Below, one piece after another: positions 1-12,100 of a DNA stretch of 64,000 nt (position 1 is its first letter; each line of letters starts with the position of its first letter). A program made the position numbers and the translations under genes. This stretch comes from Sipunculus nudus (Eukaryota; Annelida; Sipuncula; Golfingiida; Sipunculidae). The stretch is taken from the NCBI GenBank assembly GCA_026874595.1, contig CM049313.1, positions 47,500,159 through 47,564,158 of the forward strand, written 5' to 3'. Below the pieces are notes generated by a model. That model searched no databases. It was not told where the DNA came from and saw only the letters and a list, made by a program, of their open reading frames with translations.

Positions 1-334
1 TTATTAATATGACATGATAAGTAACCAGAATATGCACTGAGGACCTGACATCATTTCATGGTAAAGCTAGCCAGCTGTCAACAGCATTTAATTCCTTCCC
101 AGATTCATAATGCCCACAATCATATTATGAGAAGCATAATAATCTGCATATGGCATATGCAGATTCCCTGCTTTTGTTTCTATACCTTGTGTTTAATATT
201 CTGGCAAATGAATGTGTCTTATGGTTGATAAGTTATCTGGGCATGAAAAATAAACACAAATTGAAATGAAAAAAAAACTTCAGTATGAGTCTCAGAAAAC
301 TATGATTTGATAATTGGGAGCTCATAAGTACGCA

Positions 335-482
335 TGATTTTAAATAGAACTTTTTGGAATTTTCTTTTAATATTACAAAAAGTTGGCGATGGGGGGGGGG
401 GGGGGTAGGATTTTAAATAGAGCTTTTTAAAGGGTGTGGAATTTTCATTTAGTAATACAAAAAGTAGGAGTGGGGTAGGGGG
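335..482. repeat. Tandem duplication of a ~74-bp unit ending in poly-G
   Basis: The segment starting GATTTTAAATAGAACTTTTT at 335 recurs at 409 (GATTTTAAATAGAGCTTTTT). Both copies end in a G-rich run after TACAAAAAGT. The first copy has an uninterrupted G15 run at 391-405; the second is G-rich but interrupted. The unit is about 74 bp. Confidence 0.7.
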
Positions 483-503
483 TGATTCATACCTATATTT
501 GTA

Positions 504-521
504 ATATATATATATATATAT
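504..521. repeat. (AT)n microsatellite
   Basis: A run of about nine AT dinucleotides is visible. Confidence 0.85.
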
Positions 522-2469
522 GCTGGGCTCCCTACCCTACCTACCCACCAAGTGTCTGAGCCAATTTGACACATAGTCAACAAGTTTAGGTGCATGCACC
601 CTCTGTCTCAGTGTCTAGGACTATTTGATACCTTTCAGGACAAATGCTATGATTCATAAGAGACATTGTTTATGAGAAAATTTTCTTTGTTTAGTTGAAA
701 TTTGATCAAACATGCAACCGGATACCTTGCTAGGCATTCAGACAATTTAATGATTCCTGGGGGAGTCATCCTGATGACTTTGTCCAATAATGTGATACTT
801 CACATCCTGGTATTTGGATCAGATATTCTTATGATTGATCCAGAAATGGTCTTTGCTGTAAAAAATATACATACACTTTTCAAAGTTTATATAAATGCTT
901 AGCCATTTTTCAGAGGGCACTTTGACCCAAAACTGTTTTTTTTTGTTATTCATATGAAAGGTCAAAGCCTCGATCTAAAAACAATCTAGGAATCCTACAT
1001 AATTACTGCTACCTCTAGCTTCTGTGTGTCTCATACATGGTATGGTAATTTATTAATTCTGCTGGCTGTCTCTTCCAAGAATGGTAAAAGCCATGCAGAA
1101 TTTCAATTTGTTCATGTCTGACTGAAGATGTTTTGCTTTATCAAGCAGCTTCAGGCTGCTGTAGTCAAAACCACAGGCCTGTGTGCTCATTTAATGTAAT
1201 TTTGATTGAGCCAATAGATGTGATGCTACTTAGGCAAGCAGGGAGCCGCGAGAGACCCCAATCATATCCCATGTTAAATGCCAAGAAATTAAGAGTGAGA
1301 AATTGATAATAACATTAAGTAATTGTCCCCAGAGAATTTTAAGAGAAAGGTACAATTACTGTTGCTGTCAGGTATGATAATTGTACATATATACCTATAA
1401 CCCTCCAAAAAAATAATACTGATAATAATAACCAGGGAATTGAATAGGAATGAATGACGGATGCCAAAAATAGGCTTTGAACAGAAACTGTTGAACATTC
1501 AGGTGATACATTTGAAATTGTGAAAGAGACCTTGAACATGGGATAAATGTGTGAACTGAAATATTTTTAGTTTTTCGGTCAACAGGTGTATATACTCTTG
1601 TAAATTAGCCATACATATACACATCAACTCATGTAGAAAGTATTCCATATCAGTCTACAAGGTGGGTTGATGCACCACCTACAGGTAAAAGAGACAACTA
1701 ATTAGTATAACTAAGGATTACTCCATTAATTTAGTATGTTAATTTGAATTATAATAGATAAGAAATAATATAAAGAGAAACGGTAAAGGTAATAGCATTA
1801 CACATGTAATGTAAGCACTTGTGGCGAGGATAACATTACCAGAATAGATCAAATTTTCAGTTCCATGAAACACTGCACCAGAAAATAGGTATAGCCAAGG
1901 GATGGTGTTTAATGATATATGGTTGTATTAAGGTTTCCAGGGATGAACCAACCTGCTGAAACTAAAACCTCCTACAAACTCATGAACCTTGTCCAATGGA
2001 ATGAAAATGCCTTGGCCTGGATGGTCAAAACACAACGTCAATTATGGTCATCTATGTCGTTATCCTTGGCCTGGTGAAAACAAAGCATGAACTTTCCATT
2101 ACGTTCCTGTCTTTCCCAACTGCTTCAGCTGCATATAACCACTTTAATGTAGCACATTTTTCAAGCTCTTGCACAACTACACAGCAGCCTTCACAGGTCT
2201 ATCCATTAGGTCATCTTTCATCTGTTTTATCTGCTGGTCCTTCTTACTTGTTTTTACAATGCTATGTTGAAAGACGGCAAAAAAATGTGCTTGTTAAATG
2301 GGCTCATAGAATATGCCGAGCTCATTAAAAACATAGTCTGATCTAACACTCCATGATATTAGAAAGAACATTTATTTTTTTTGTCATGGCATCCATCTGT
2401 ACCTGTGTTTAGGGTGAAAACTGTTCATGTCTCTATAAAGGTATTGGTCATAAATTTGGCATGTCTATC

Positions 2470-2756
2470 CATCTCGAAAAATTTTCTGGTAAACCAGACA
2501 GGTGGCACCACCTACCTTCCATATATGTAAAATAAATTAATGCTCTTTTCTCAAGAGTGATTCACAATATTGGCCCCCATATTTGGTGAAAAATATTTTT
2601 TCTCAAGTTGATAGTTGGAAGAAACCATAGTCGCTTGCCATGTGTCAGTATATGCTGCTGAAGATTGGGGGGGGGGGGGGGGGGGCTATTCTTAAAGGGG
2701 GGGGGGATTAATTGTCTGGGGATACTCTAGCACCTGCCATGCCAAGAAATATCTAG
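2470..2756 (+). mobile_element. Family D Helentron-like element, 3' fragment (D2)
   Basis: The 3' end matches the complete family D copy at 57533-58432. Both have a G-rich run, TTAATTGT, a GGGGATAC-like subterminal motif (inverse of the family's 5' GTATCCCC), a GCACC...TGCC imperfect hairpin, AAGAAATAT and terminal CTAG at 2753-2756 followed by TT. Further upstream is a GGTGGCACCACCTAC motif, also seen in this family. The 5' hairpin is missing, so the copy is truncated. No coding capacity is present. Confidence 0.6.
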
Positions 2757-2764
2757 TTTTCTTT

Positions 2765-3070
2765 TTGACTAGTTTGTTATATTTTTTATTCAAAGCTATG
2801 CATAGTACATGTGTATTGCATATAAATTTTCCCTGCCCTATTTGCCTCTGCTATATTTTACCTTTATTTTCACACCTGCCATTTTATACCTACCAGTTTT
2901 ACCTTTGCTTTTTTTTGTCCATCCCATTTTTATCCTTTTATTATTACCTGACCATTATATCCTATAATTTTTACCTTTGCCATTTTCTCATGCTTGTTAT
3001 CCATGCTTTTTTTCCTTAAGCTATTTTTTACTTGCAATTATTACCCATGATGCCATTTGTCCCCCTGCAT
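2765..3070. repeat. Degenerate pyrimidine-rich repeat
   Basis: The + strand is dominated by loosely repeated blocks such as TTTTTACCTTTGCC and CCATTTT at about 15-30 bp spacing. An apparent 84-codon frame (2765-3019) is rich in Phe, Leu and Tyr only because of this composition, and it is not called as a gene. Confidence 0.5.
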
Positions 3071-3127
3071 GGCCAATGTCTTCATTATTAATTAAGGTAA
3101 TAACACAATTACATCCCAGAGCCAGGT

Positions 3128-3250
3128 GACAGACAAAAGCCCACCTTGACAAAAGCCCACATAGCCAAAAGTCCACTGGACAAGAAACCTACCTGGAAAA
3201 AGCCCACCCCTAAAAGTACAGACCTGGACAAAAGCCCACCATTGACTAAA
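3128..3250. repeat. Degenerate minisatellite (GACAAAAGCCCAC-like)
   Basis: GACAAAAGCCCACC and variants (GCCAAAAGTCCACT, GAAAAAGCCCACC) recur six or so times with irregular 16-30 bp spacing just before the family A element. Function is unknown. Confidence 0.65.
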
Positions 3251-3263
3251 AAATAAAATTAAG

Positions 3264-4085
3264 TTTTTAGCTCAGCTGACTTTGTCCATCGTCCTTGCGT
3301 CTGTCCGTCTGGCCAGCCATCCGGCGGGCTGTCCGTCCGTTAGCAGGGCACAAATCGTAACTGTAGGGGCTAGGGCCATGAACTCTATGCAGTCTTAGAG
3401 GTTCTAAAAAGATCTCCTTGCAAACCTGAAATTAGGGCACAGCAACCTATATTCTCGAAGTTATGGGGTGTGTTTGCACCCCCCAGAAATAATTCTTTAA
3501 TTTCTTTTAGCCAGAATTTTCATCCCAAACCTTCCATCTTTCACATACAGCTCACCTACCAACAGGGGAAGAACCATAATTATTTTAAGGTCACAAGGTC
3601 AAAGGTCAAGGTCACAGAACCAACTTCTTTGAAAAGCCTGTGGATGCATTTTAAGCCAAACATTTCATCCCAATTCTTTGATCTTTCACATATAACTCAC
3701 CTACTAAGTGGGAGAAGAATCCTATAGATGTTGAGGTCACAAGGTCAAAGGTCAGGGTCACAGGATCCACTTCTTTGAAAAGGTTGTGGACACATTTTAA
3801 GCTAGACCTTTCATTCCAAACCTTTCAGCACTGATATCCCTCCTCTGCCAACAGGGGAAAAGACCTGTTGATTTTGAGGTCAAAGGTCAAGTTCACAACA
3901 CCCTCATCCTGCTTGGAGTCATTTTCAGGCAAATTTAACTTTTCAATCTATACTTTCCATCTGTCATATATGGCTTACCTACCAAAAGGGAAGAAGCCTA
4001 TTGATGTTGAGTTCAAAAGGTCAAAGGTCAAGGTCACAATATTGTTCTAAATGCTTGTGAACATATTTCAAGTGAAACAACTTGG
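3264..4085 (+). mobile_element. Family A Helentron-like element with AGGTCA clusters (A1)
   Basis: Begins with TTTTTAGCTCAGCTGAC, the family's 5' motif, then a GTCC-rich run. A conserved body follows, starting GCAGGGCACAAATCGTAAC. It is nearly collinear with the copy at 31168-33599 until about 4080, where similarity stops, so A1 lacks the 3' end. Internal units of about 135-150 bp each carry clustered AGGTCA half-sites (about 3588-3614, 3734-3760, 3877-3895, 4018-4036). No transposase is encoded, so it is a non-autonomous repeat. Confidence 0.7.
3588..3614 (+). promoter_or_regulatory. Cluster of four AGGTCA direct repeats (DR2, DR1, DR0)
   Basis: AGGTCA occurs at 3588, 3596, 3603 and 3609, giving spacers of 2, 1 and 0 bp. 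The last half-site is preceded by TCA, which makes the extended TCAAGGTCA form. AGGTCA direct repeats are the known half-sites of nuclear receptors (DR1 for HNF4/RXR/COUP-TF; TCAAGGTCA for ERR/NR5A). Whether a receptor binds here is inference, since the motif belongs to the repeat family and is copied at 31496-31522. Confidence 0.4.
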
Positions 4086-5261
4086 CAAGTATTATATATG
4101 TTTATGTGCTCATATACATGCTTATTTATTTGTTATATATCTGTCTTATATCCAGTGGTCATATAGTGAAATGAATAACATTTGAATATGGCATTAAAAC
4201 TGGATAATATTTCTTTGTTTATTCTTGTGGATATGAGTGGACTGCCAAAGAGAATAATAATATTTCACTGCATTAACTGAAATATGATTAAAGCTAGCAT
4301 TTAATAGAAAAAATAGATATCTTAAATAAATAATTGTTCAACATTTGAATACTAGATGGCTGGGAGAAGCAAATGCAGTAGTTACCATAAATTACAATAA
4401 TCGTGTTCAAAGGTACCCCTGCCAGTTCTACCCCAATCTACCAATTCTACCCCAGGCTTTATGCTTTATATATCTTATCACAGGGAGTATCATCTGTTTT
4501 AGTGCTTTTACCAGAAGGTTAATTGAGAAAGAAAACTGTGAAACCAATACTGATTCACTGCATCACACCACCAGCACAGAGTGAATGAATTGAATTCTTG
4601 CAGGTCTATGATAGATTGTTATTTGTGATTGTGTTTTTGAAGATACAATTGTTGCTAGGTCTTATATTGCTCAAGGATATTCAAATAGGAGCTCTACTTC
4701 TGGGGGAGTGTCATATCACATCTGTGCAAACATTGATATATGTTCAAGCCATACTACTACAGTCAAAACATGAAGTCTCTTTAATACACTCCACATTGGC
4801 AGGCAAGAAATGTGTTGAAAATAAACTCGCTGGCTAATAATACTATATATCCTGATGTTGTCTGTTGAAGTAGAAATGATTATTATCATTTTCATGATTT
4901 TCTTGCGATTATTTTTTTTGTGAGTCAACGCCAAAATAGTTTGTCCTTAGGGCAGAAAGATGCCTAATTAAATATTATGGAAATAATTGCCTACCTCATA
5001 TCATTTTCCTGTAAACAATTTAAAACTATTTTATGAGAAACTAGTCTATTCTGTAGCGACATCCTGCCACTAATCTTTGAAATAGGCATATCAGGAAACA
5101 GCGATGACGTCATAATAGACATGACGTACTTGAGAGGCACCATCATTCATGGGACCAATAATCAAGATCTACCAAACTCTTTTTACAGTGAGACTTGTAT
5201 TCTCTGCGCGCATGTGCTTTACTGTTACGTCACATTACTTTATATCTATATCCAAGAAGAA
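4086..5261. other. Unassigned AT-rich DNA
   Basis: No gene or repeat terminus was recognised. The short frames at 4345-4584 and 4598-4837 have no start context or similarity that I recognise. Confidence 0.45.
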
Positions 5262-6714
5262 CTAGAATACGGGTAGTCGACAAGCGACTACGTGTATCCG
5301 CCTAAATCAGAGTGGAACGGGTGAAGTGAGGCATGGATTGAGTGGCAAGGGGAAATAGAGTGTTGCATATTGGCATGGATGTCTGCAGCCAAATTGTGTA
5401 TGTAGGTTGCCCCCCCACCACAAAATCCAGAAAGCCGTCCAAGTTGTATACATATGCAAAATTTTAGGCAGATAAGTCAAACCACTACATGTATATGAGT
5501 GATTTTAGCCCGTGGCAGACAAACATATGGACGCTGAGCAAAAATGGTTGCAGGTGATGCCACCAGTTTTGCGTATGATAAAGAGCTATGTGAGAACTAT
5601 ACACATGCAAAACTTTGGCCCAATCGGTCAAACGGTTCCCAAGATATGAGCTTGGATGTCTGCTGCATAAAATAGAATGCAGGTGGCGCCACCTGTCATA
5701 AAATCAAGAGAGCTGTCGGGGATGTATAAACCTGCAACATTTTAGGCAGATATGTCAAACCACTGCCGAGATATGAGTGATTTTATCCCATGGCAGACAA
5801 ACAGACAGGAGCTGTGCAAAAATGGCTGCAGGTGGCGCCACCAGTTTTGTGTATCATGAAGAGCTATGTGAGATCTATACACATGCAAAATTTTGGCCCA
5901 ATCGGTCAAACGGTTCCCGAGATATGAGCTTGGATGTCTGCAGCTTAAACGTGAGTGTAGGTGGCGCCACCTGTCATAAAATCAGAAAAGCTATCCAGGA
6001 TGTATACGCATGCCGAATTTCAGGTGAATTAGTCAAGTCACTGCAGAGAGATGAGTGATTTTAACCCAAGGCAGACGAACAGATGGACACTGTGCAAACA
6101 TGGCTGCAGGTGGCGCCACCATTTTTTGTGTATGTTATAAAGCTCTCCAAGGGCTACATTTGTGCAAAAAATTTTCCTGATTGGTCAAACTGTTCCCGAG
6201 ATATGAGCTTTGATGTCTGCAGCGTAAACGTGAATGTAGGTGGCGCCACCTGTCATAAAATCAGAAAAGCTATCCAGGATGTTTACGCATGCCGAATTTA
6301 AGGTGAATTAGTCTAGTCACTGCAGAGATATGAGCGATTTTAACCCAAGGCAGACGAACAGATGGACACTGTGCAATTATTGTTGCAGGTGGCGCCACCA
6401 TTTTTTGTGTATGTTATAAAGCTCTCCAAGGGCTACATTTGTGCAAAAAAATTTTCCTGATCAGTCAAACGGTTCCCGAGATATGTGGGTTTATGTGTGG
6501 AAACAGACGCACAAATGGACACAGAGCGCAGAGGAAAGGTCAGAGGTCAAAACAAAATCGGGGCACAGCAGTTCACATGTGACCCGAACATAATCCCAGG
6601 TTTCGTAAAATTCCGCCCAGCGGTTACGGAGGAGTTCCCTGGACACCTACGCAGCGGCTGCAGCGGGGTGCAGCTGAAAACAGTATCTGCAAAACTCTGT
6701 TTTGGCGGATACAA
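5262..6714 (-). mobile_element. Family B Helentron-like element, complete (B1)
   Basis: Read on the minus strand, it starts with the GTATCCGCC...GGATAC-type hairpin near 6714. It passes a DR1-like AGGTCAGAGGTCA site (6537-6549) and an array of GGTGGCGCCACC-centred units. It ends with the inverted subterminal motif GGCGGATAC, a GTAGTC/GACTAC hairpin and CTAG at 5262-5265, with A/T flanks (T on the element strand). It has both ends but no coding capacity. Same architecture as copies at 17431, 20170 and 39406. Confidence 0.75.
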
Positions 6715-7701
6715 TAAACAATGGCCACTTACTTGGAACACCATGAACCACAGATATAAATGAGACATGTCAACCAGGCCGTTAAGTAAATAATATTTAT
6801 AATGTGAGCATGCAGGTAAGGTACGCATTTGCCTCTTTATGCAATTGATGCAAGTTTTGTTTCACAAATTTGTCTTATTTAGACATATTCGCGAAAAATC
6901 AGGTGGACAGGGGTAGTGGAACAGACTTTAGTTCAGTATATGGCAGCCACTGTTTACATGTTCTGTAATAGTATTTTCTACAAAGAAAGAACTGTTAACT
7001 TTGGTTGGCTTCATATTTTGCTGGGTAAAATTTTAGAGATTTTCACATTTAAGGTGTTTCACAAGGGTCCCCCTTTTTCTTGATTTCACAATAATAAAGA
7101 CCTATTCACAGAGTATAACAGTTATTATGTGAATTAATTCTTTAAATATTATGTACACATAATTCATTATCAAAAATATTGAAAAAAGGAAAGACAAAAT
7201 CTTATTTACAAAAATATTGTAAATTTGAAAGACAATTGGAAAGATATGATATAATTTAAAATATCAGTCGTTGAATATATTTTTATTGATAATGTCAGGC
7301 TTTTACTTTTCGTCTTTGCTTTCAGCAATTCGACCTCATATTTACAAAGGTTTCATTTTAGAGAAAATTTCTCTTTTGTCAATATCGCGAAATTGAAACC
7401 CCCACAAATAAAAGGCAACCGAAGTATGTACACACTTTTCATTCTAAGTTGACATTTTAGCAAAGGTCATATTTACAATAGTTATTTCAGATTCTTCATG
7501 CCCTTGTTCAGAAATTTGAGTGAATAATATTATCTAGTCCAGTTTTTCAGCACAAGTTAAACGCATTTTGCTAGGTGAGTCTTGAGAAAAGAAAAGGAAA
7601 TACAGAACAGGCTGGCAGTGTGAACACCTCAGAGTGATTATGTTTTGGTGTAAATCTCTTACAGATAACCCAAGGACTGGCAGTATATCGTTTTGGCAGC
7701 A
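6715..7701. other. Unassigned AT-rich DNA
   Basis: No coding exon, RNA gene or repeat boundary was recognised between elements B1 and A2. Confidence 0.45.
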
Positions 7702-8560
7702 TTTTTAGCTCAGCTGACTATAAGTCATCTGAGCTATAGTCGTGGTCCATTGTCCGTCGTCTGTAGATTTTATTCAAGTTTTTAAGCAGCATGTCACACA
7801 TTGTTTAAATCAAGCTAGTGTTATGCAGTTTGCTAGAGCTCAGCTCCCCAGCTTCAACTTTAAGTTCCTTAAATTTGACATACAGTTAGATGTCTCCAAA
7901 ATCCCCTACCATGCCAAGAATTTGATCACTAGGACTTAATTCCTTCAAAATATTAATGAAAAACTTCATTTTTCCATTAAAAACCCATTGTTACACTGTA
8001 AGACTGCCTAATATCAAAACCACTGATCTGACTTTGATCATATATAATATACATATTTACTATACATTCGCTATGCACATGCCAGAAATGATGTCAGTAT
8101 TGCGTAATTGTTTTAAGTTATTGGCCCAAACATAATGCACTTTTTAAAAAATAAAGAAGTATATTTACTCCCTTAACAAGGGGATTGCAGAAGCTAGAGA
8201 TTTTTTGTCAGGGATGTAAAATTATTTAATGAAGATTCAATTGAATACCAAAAATTAGTTCTAAATTTTTCAAATTTTATAAGTTATTAGTATAAATATA
8301 AAATTAGTACCTTAAATTTTGCCCAACATTGACCATGGCACGTATGTTTCCTGAGAGCACTGTTGATATAATTTTCATATCATGCACACATAAGGATTTC
8401 ATCTTTGTAGTTCAGAAAGCTGAAAGAAATTGGCCAAATATTGTAGCTTTTATTTATGTTTTTACGAGACCATGTCAGACCAAGGCTCAATACAGCCCCT
8501 CTTCAGTCACCTGTATGTTGACCTTGTTGACCTTTCATCAGATTATGCACGCTTGAGCTA
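7702..8560 (+). mobile_element. Family A-type element, second subfamily (A2)
   Basis: Starts with TTTTTAGCTCAGCTGACTAT and forms the 5' hairpin TAGCTCAG...CTGAGCTA. It is collinear with the copy at 34767-35465: shared blocks include GTTAGATGTC, a GACTGCC(T/C)AATAT block, ACCTTAAAT and GACCATGGCAC. The body differs from A1, so these share a 5' end but not a core. The 3' boundary is uncertain. Internally AT-rich, non-coding. Confidence 0.6.
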
Positions 8561-9406
8561 AGCATACACTGGGGCAGCCAGGCAGCTAATGCCCAGCCAC
8601 AGTTGATCCAGGTGTCCAACCCAACTCATCTAATAGTTGTTTTGAAAAACAACATAACAATAAACAAAAATTAATAATTTTTTATTGGTTTTAAATAACA
8701 AATTAAAGAAAAATTTATAGAAAAGGAATTTGTTAGTTGATGAGTAACAGGAAATTAACTTGCAGTTACTGATGATGTAAGATGTGAGAGGGCCATTTAT
8801 GTGGTTATTATTTTCTCTACCTGTTATTAAATTCTTGATTGAATTATGACTTTTAAGTAAATTTTAGTCTATATATAAGCAAAAAAACATTTTACCACAA
8901 TTAATGGATGATATGTAGGGTAATGTAATTTTAGAAGGGAACAATGAGCTCTCCTCTGTTATTTTTGATTCTGTGGTAGGTTAGGTGGTCTACCAGTAAG
9001 CCTCGAAACTAGATCCAGGGCACATGTATGATAATCAGCCTCAACACTGAGGGTAATCTGTTAAATGGTCAGCTCACAGAGAGCCTCAGGTTGTGCATGC
9101 AGAAGAAATATATAATAACCTGAACAAATTGACACAATTTAATGGAGGTGATGCATTTAAAAACATCAATTATTTGATGCTTTATACCCCTAGTACTGTT
9201 AACTCTTGAAATTACAACCACCAAAGGTACCTCAATAAAGTGGCTGCATTTTTGAGGTGGTCTTATAAGTGAGGTCTGATATGAAATAAGAGCAAAAAAC
9301 AATTGGGACCCTGAAAATGTAGTTGTTATTTTGAGGTGGTCACTAAAGTAAGGTGGTCATCGTTAAGGTTTTACTGTATAATTTAGGTCAAGAAAATCAT
9401 TTTGTT
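8561..9406. other. Unassigned DNA with a solitary MITE-like end
   Basis: The stretch at about 9186-9376 holds repeated GAGGTGGTC motifs and ends GGTTTTACTG|TA, which resembles one terminal inverted repeat of a TA-inserting MITE. I could not find the matching left end. Nothing else was recognised. Confidence 0.35.
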
Positions 9407-9490
9407 CATTTAATCATTTTACTTGAAATAAAATATATATTTTTCATTTATCCAGAGTGCCAGGTAGTGTTGCCTAAAGCAGAGCTGGAG
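9407..9490 (+). repeat. Direct repeat, left copy
   Basis: An ~84-bp segment (TTAATCATTTT..GAAATAAAAT..., ending GTTGCCTAAAGCAGAG) recurs at 9946-10029 with moderate divergence. The two copies bracket a family F fragment. Confidence 0.65.
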
Positions 9491-9519
9491 ACTAACCATT
9501 TATCTGATTGAGCTTGTTG

Positions 9520-9835
9520 TTGTGACACCTGCATCAACTTCCATTCTACAGGGAAAAGCTAGAAAACTTTCAAAAATCTTCTATAATTTTCTATTATCTT
9601 TCATATTTCATAGAAATGATCCCATGGAGGAGCTCCCTCAAGTTTGTTCAGTGGTTCAGGTTTGGTTGATTTTGGCCAAGATACAGGAATTTACACATAT
9701 AGTCATTAGGCCAAGTAAGCATACTAACATACTGATCTCAGAAATGTCAAGAGCTAGCATCACCAAGTTTTATGCAAATGTTGGTCACATGAATCATATT
9801 TGAAATTTAGGTTTTTGTGGCACCACCTGCATCAC
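9520..9835 (+). mobile_element. Family F repeat fragment (F1)
   Basis: Shares blocks with 34287-34766: a GAAATGATCCC..GGA segment, TTTGTTC/TG...GGTT, TTTTGGCC, then TTTTATGCAAATGTTGGTCACAT and a variant GGCACCACCTGCATC palindrome. It lacks a 5' TTTTTAGCGAAC end, so it is truncated. Non-coding. Confidence 0.55.
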
Positions 9836-9945
9836 CCTGTTTTTTTTAACAGGCAAAAAACTTGTTATAGTAGCCTTTTTGGTACACCCCTATTATTATC
9901 AAGGGCAGGAAAACCGGACAGGGTATGTTTTTCAAGACACATTTG

Positions 9946-10029
9946 AATTTAATCATTTTTCTGGAAATAAAATTTATTTTCCATAAATCAAGAGTGATAG
10001 GTATAGTGTTGCCTTAAGCAGAGCCTGAG
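9946..10029 (+). repeat. Direct repeat, right copy
   Basis: Pairs with 9407-9490 at an offset of about 540 bp. Similarity includes the GAAATAAAAT.TATTTT block and GTGTTGCCTTAAGCAGAGC. Either the repeat was duplicated together with F1 or it is part of a longer dispersed family. Confidence 0.65.
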
Positions 10030-11866
10030 GTTTAGTCTGTGTAATGGTAAAAACCAGTCAGTGTGCACAGACTGTCAATATTTCATGGTGTCTGATTTTA
10101 GATGCAGAGCTTGGCTGTCTGGTTATATGATGCTGATGCTTAGGAAAAGTGTCAAGGGGAATGATGAAAGGTAAACAGTGACTGGCTGCATCAGTTATTG
10201 ATGCTGAGTTGCGTCTCCTGTGCTTGTGAAGCATTTCAGCCCTGTGCTTTGAATACCTTAGGTATCAGTAAATATTCTCATGTCATTGTGACACAGTCAA
10301 GTACAGAGATTTTTATTCCTACTTACAGTTATTTGCACAGTCTTCGCAGCAAACAGATACATCTTAAACAGGTGCTGTACTGATCCTGGAAAAAATGCAA
10401 GGACAAGGGTATAATCAATTTAATCAATAGTGGCATGGTAAAATGATCTGTTAACAGAGCTGTTGTGCTTATCGAGCAGCAGTGCAAGTTCAGTGTTGTT
10501 ACACTCATGGTTAAGACTGTCGACAGAAAACAGGGTCATTAATGGAATCACTGCGGTGTAATCAGGCAGTGCAAGCCTCTGTATATACACTACAGATAGG
10601 GTCGTAAGTCAGTAGCCCAGAAGAGTTATATTTTATTGAATTACAATTCCTGTCAAATGTTGGTGCATATCCCATTTTGACCTAAGTGTGAAAGCAGAGT
10701 CTCAGCCAGAATGGCTGGTGATGGGTTGTGTTACTGAACATGCAGCACTGCGGAGACTGATCCTATCAACAGTTTGTTAGTGAAGACCGCCGCTTGATGT
10801 GCTGAAAAGATAAGAAACAAACAAGGTCTATACCTCTGGCCTTTACCTGAGGCAGTCTTATATCAGCGCAAACACTGCTGACATTTCCAGATCAAGTTTC
10901 ACAGGCAAGAAGACAGACAAACGTTCCTTGTGTAATAAATCTGATCATGATTTAAAGACGCAAACAGGAAACGACCTGCATCAGACTGTTTTACGGGGTC
11001 TCGGAATAAAACTATGTCCCCAGCAGGTTGGAACAACAATAACGATGATTAGTGATTGGTCAGACTGGTGAAGGATACATCTATCAGGAAGAAGATGATA
11101 AATTTATTTTTGCCTGACTCAGCAATAAGCATCTTTGTCAATATAATATACAAAAGGATGAGATTTTTCTAAGCAGCCTCGGGGCACATGCTTTGACAAA
11201 AAACTCCTGATGGTTTATCATATAGAGACTACACTAAAGAAGTTTAACTTTCTTCACTATTAGCATTCTCATTTGTCTTGGGTTATGCTGATAAGGATTT
11301 AATGTTCCTTAGCAACATTGTTGCCTAGGATAATCCCTTGATCAAAAGCTGAATAAGCAACTGTGTATTATTAGTTGATCGATCAACTGTTAACTGATTG
11401 GAGTTGTACCAGTTTATCAGGTGGTTGTGTAGTGTTAATTACTATCAGCTATGATCAACCAGTGGTTGTGACTGTGATCACTGCCTGTCTCTCGCTGCAG
11501 TGCCTCACTTGTGCTGTATTCAGGCTGGGACCAGAACTGCAGCACCATAGCTGCCAGTACTATATGTTCCAGGTGATAAGTTGGAGTACAGAAGTTACCC
11601 TGACCTTTTTCCCAGGAGCGGTATATTTCATGACAGGAAGTATTGTTGGACTTTAAAATAGAAATATGAAGTGTGAAAAAAACAGAGAGGGCTGAAAAAG
11701 AAAGTAAACTGGTGAAGGTTACATCACAAGGACATGTTAAGCCAAACAGGACATGTCAAACACTGAAAGCTGATACAAAAAGGATGCTGGTACATTTAAA
11801 TTAGCGTGTAGTGTGTTATAAAATCATCTAGAAGATTTTTGTGCATCAGATAAGCCTTATTTTAAC
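10030..11866. other. Unassigned DNA upstream of the candidate first exon
   Basis: Not obviously repetitive, and not assignable to any element in this window. If the gene starting at 11867 is real, its promoter and 5' UTR would lie here. I see no clear TATA box or CpG-rich block. Frames at 10198-10383 and 11375-11656 are short, with no support as exons. Confidence 0.4.
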
Positions 11867-11927
11867 ATGGGAAGCTTGGACAGACGAAACCTCCGTCGTG
11901 AACTCTGGGAACAACAGCTGTCTATAG
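11867..11927 (+). CDS. Candidate first coding exon of an unrecognised microprotein
   Basis: The start ATG lies in a good animal initiation context (AACATGG: A at -3, G at +4). It opens 20 codons plus one base reading MGSLDRRNLRRELWEQQLSI, a basic, amphipathic peptide. The exon ends TATAG|GTAAGC, a strong 5' splice donor. The leftover single base (phase 1) matches the phase of the acceptor at 27749, where it completes a Val codon. I do not recognise the protein. No signal peptide or membrane segment is visible. Intermediate exons cannot be excluded. What is seen: start context, donor site and phase match. That it is a gene is inference. Confidence 0.45.
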
Positions 11928-12061
11928 GTAAGCTGTAAGCTGAGGTGACATTGTTTTATTACTCTTGTAGTAGCTGATGACTGATTTTAATCAGTGATTG
12001 GTCAGGTTGATGCAAACAGTGGCGTCAATTTATCTTCCAGGGTGGGGGGGGGGATGACTAG

Positions 12062-12100
<39 letters not shown>

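Larger units (their letters stand above)
1..2469. other. Unassigned AT-rich intergenic DNA
   Basis: No exon, RNA gene or transposon terminus was recognised. Reading frames here are short (under 95 codons), overlap on both strands and have no recognisable composition or splice context. Besides the tandem duplication and the AT run listed separately, I see only ordinary AT-rich sequence. Confidence 0.5.

Noticed and set aside
2765-3019. 84-codon hydrophobic frame that could look like a membrane protein.
   Set aside because: Composition follows a pyrimidine-rich degenerate repeat; no start context or conserved segment.
6485-6763. 92-codon frame overlapping the 5' end of B1, echoed at 33566-33868.
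   Set aside because: It is the translated 5' terminal region of family B; it is frame-shifted between copies and contains the terminal hairpin.
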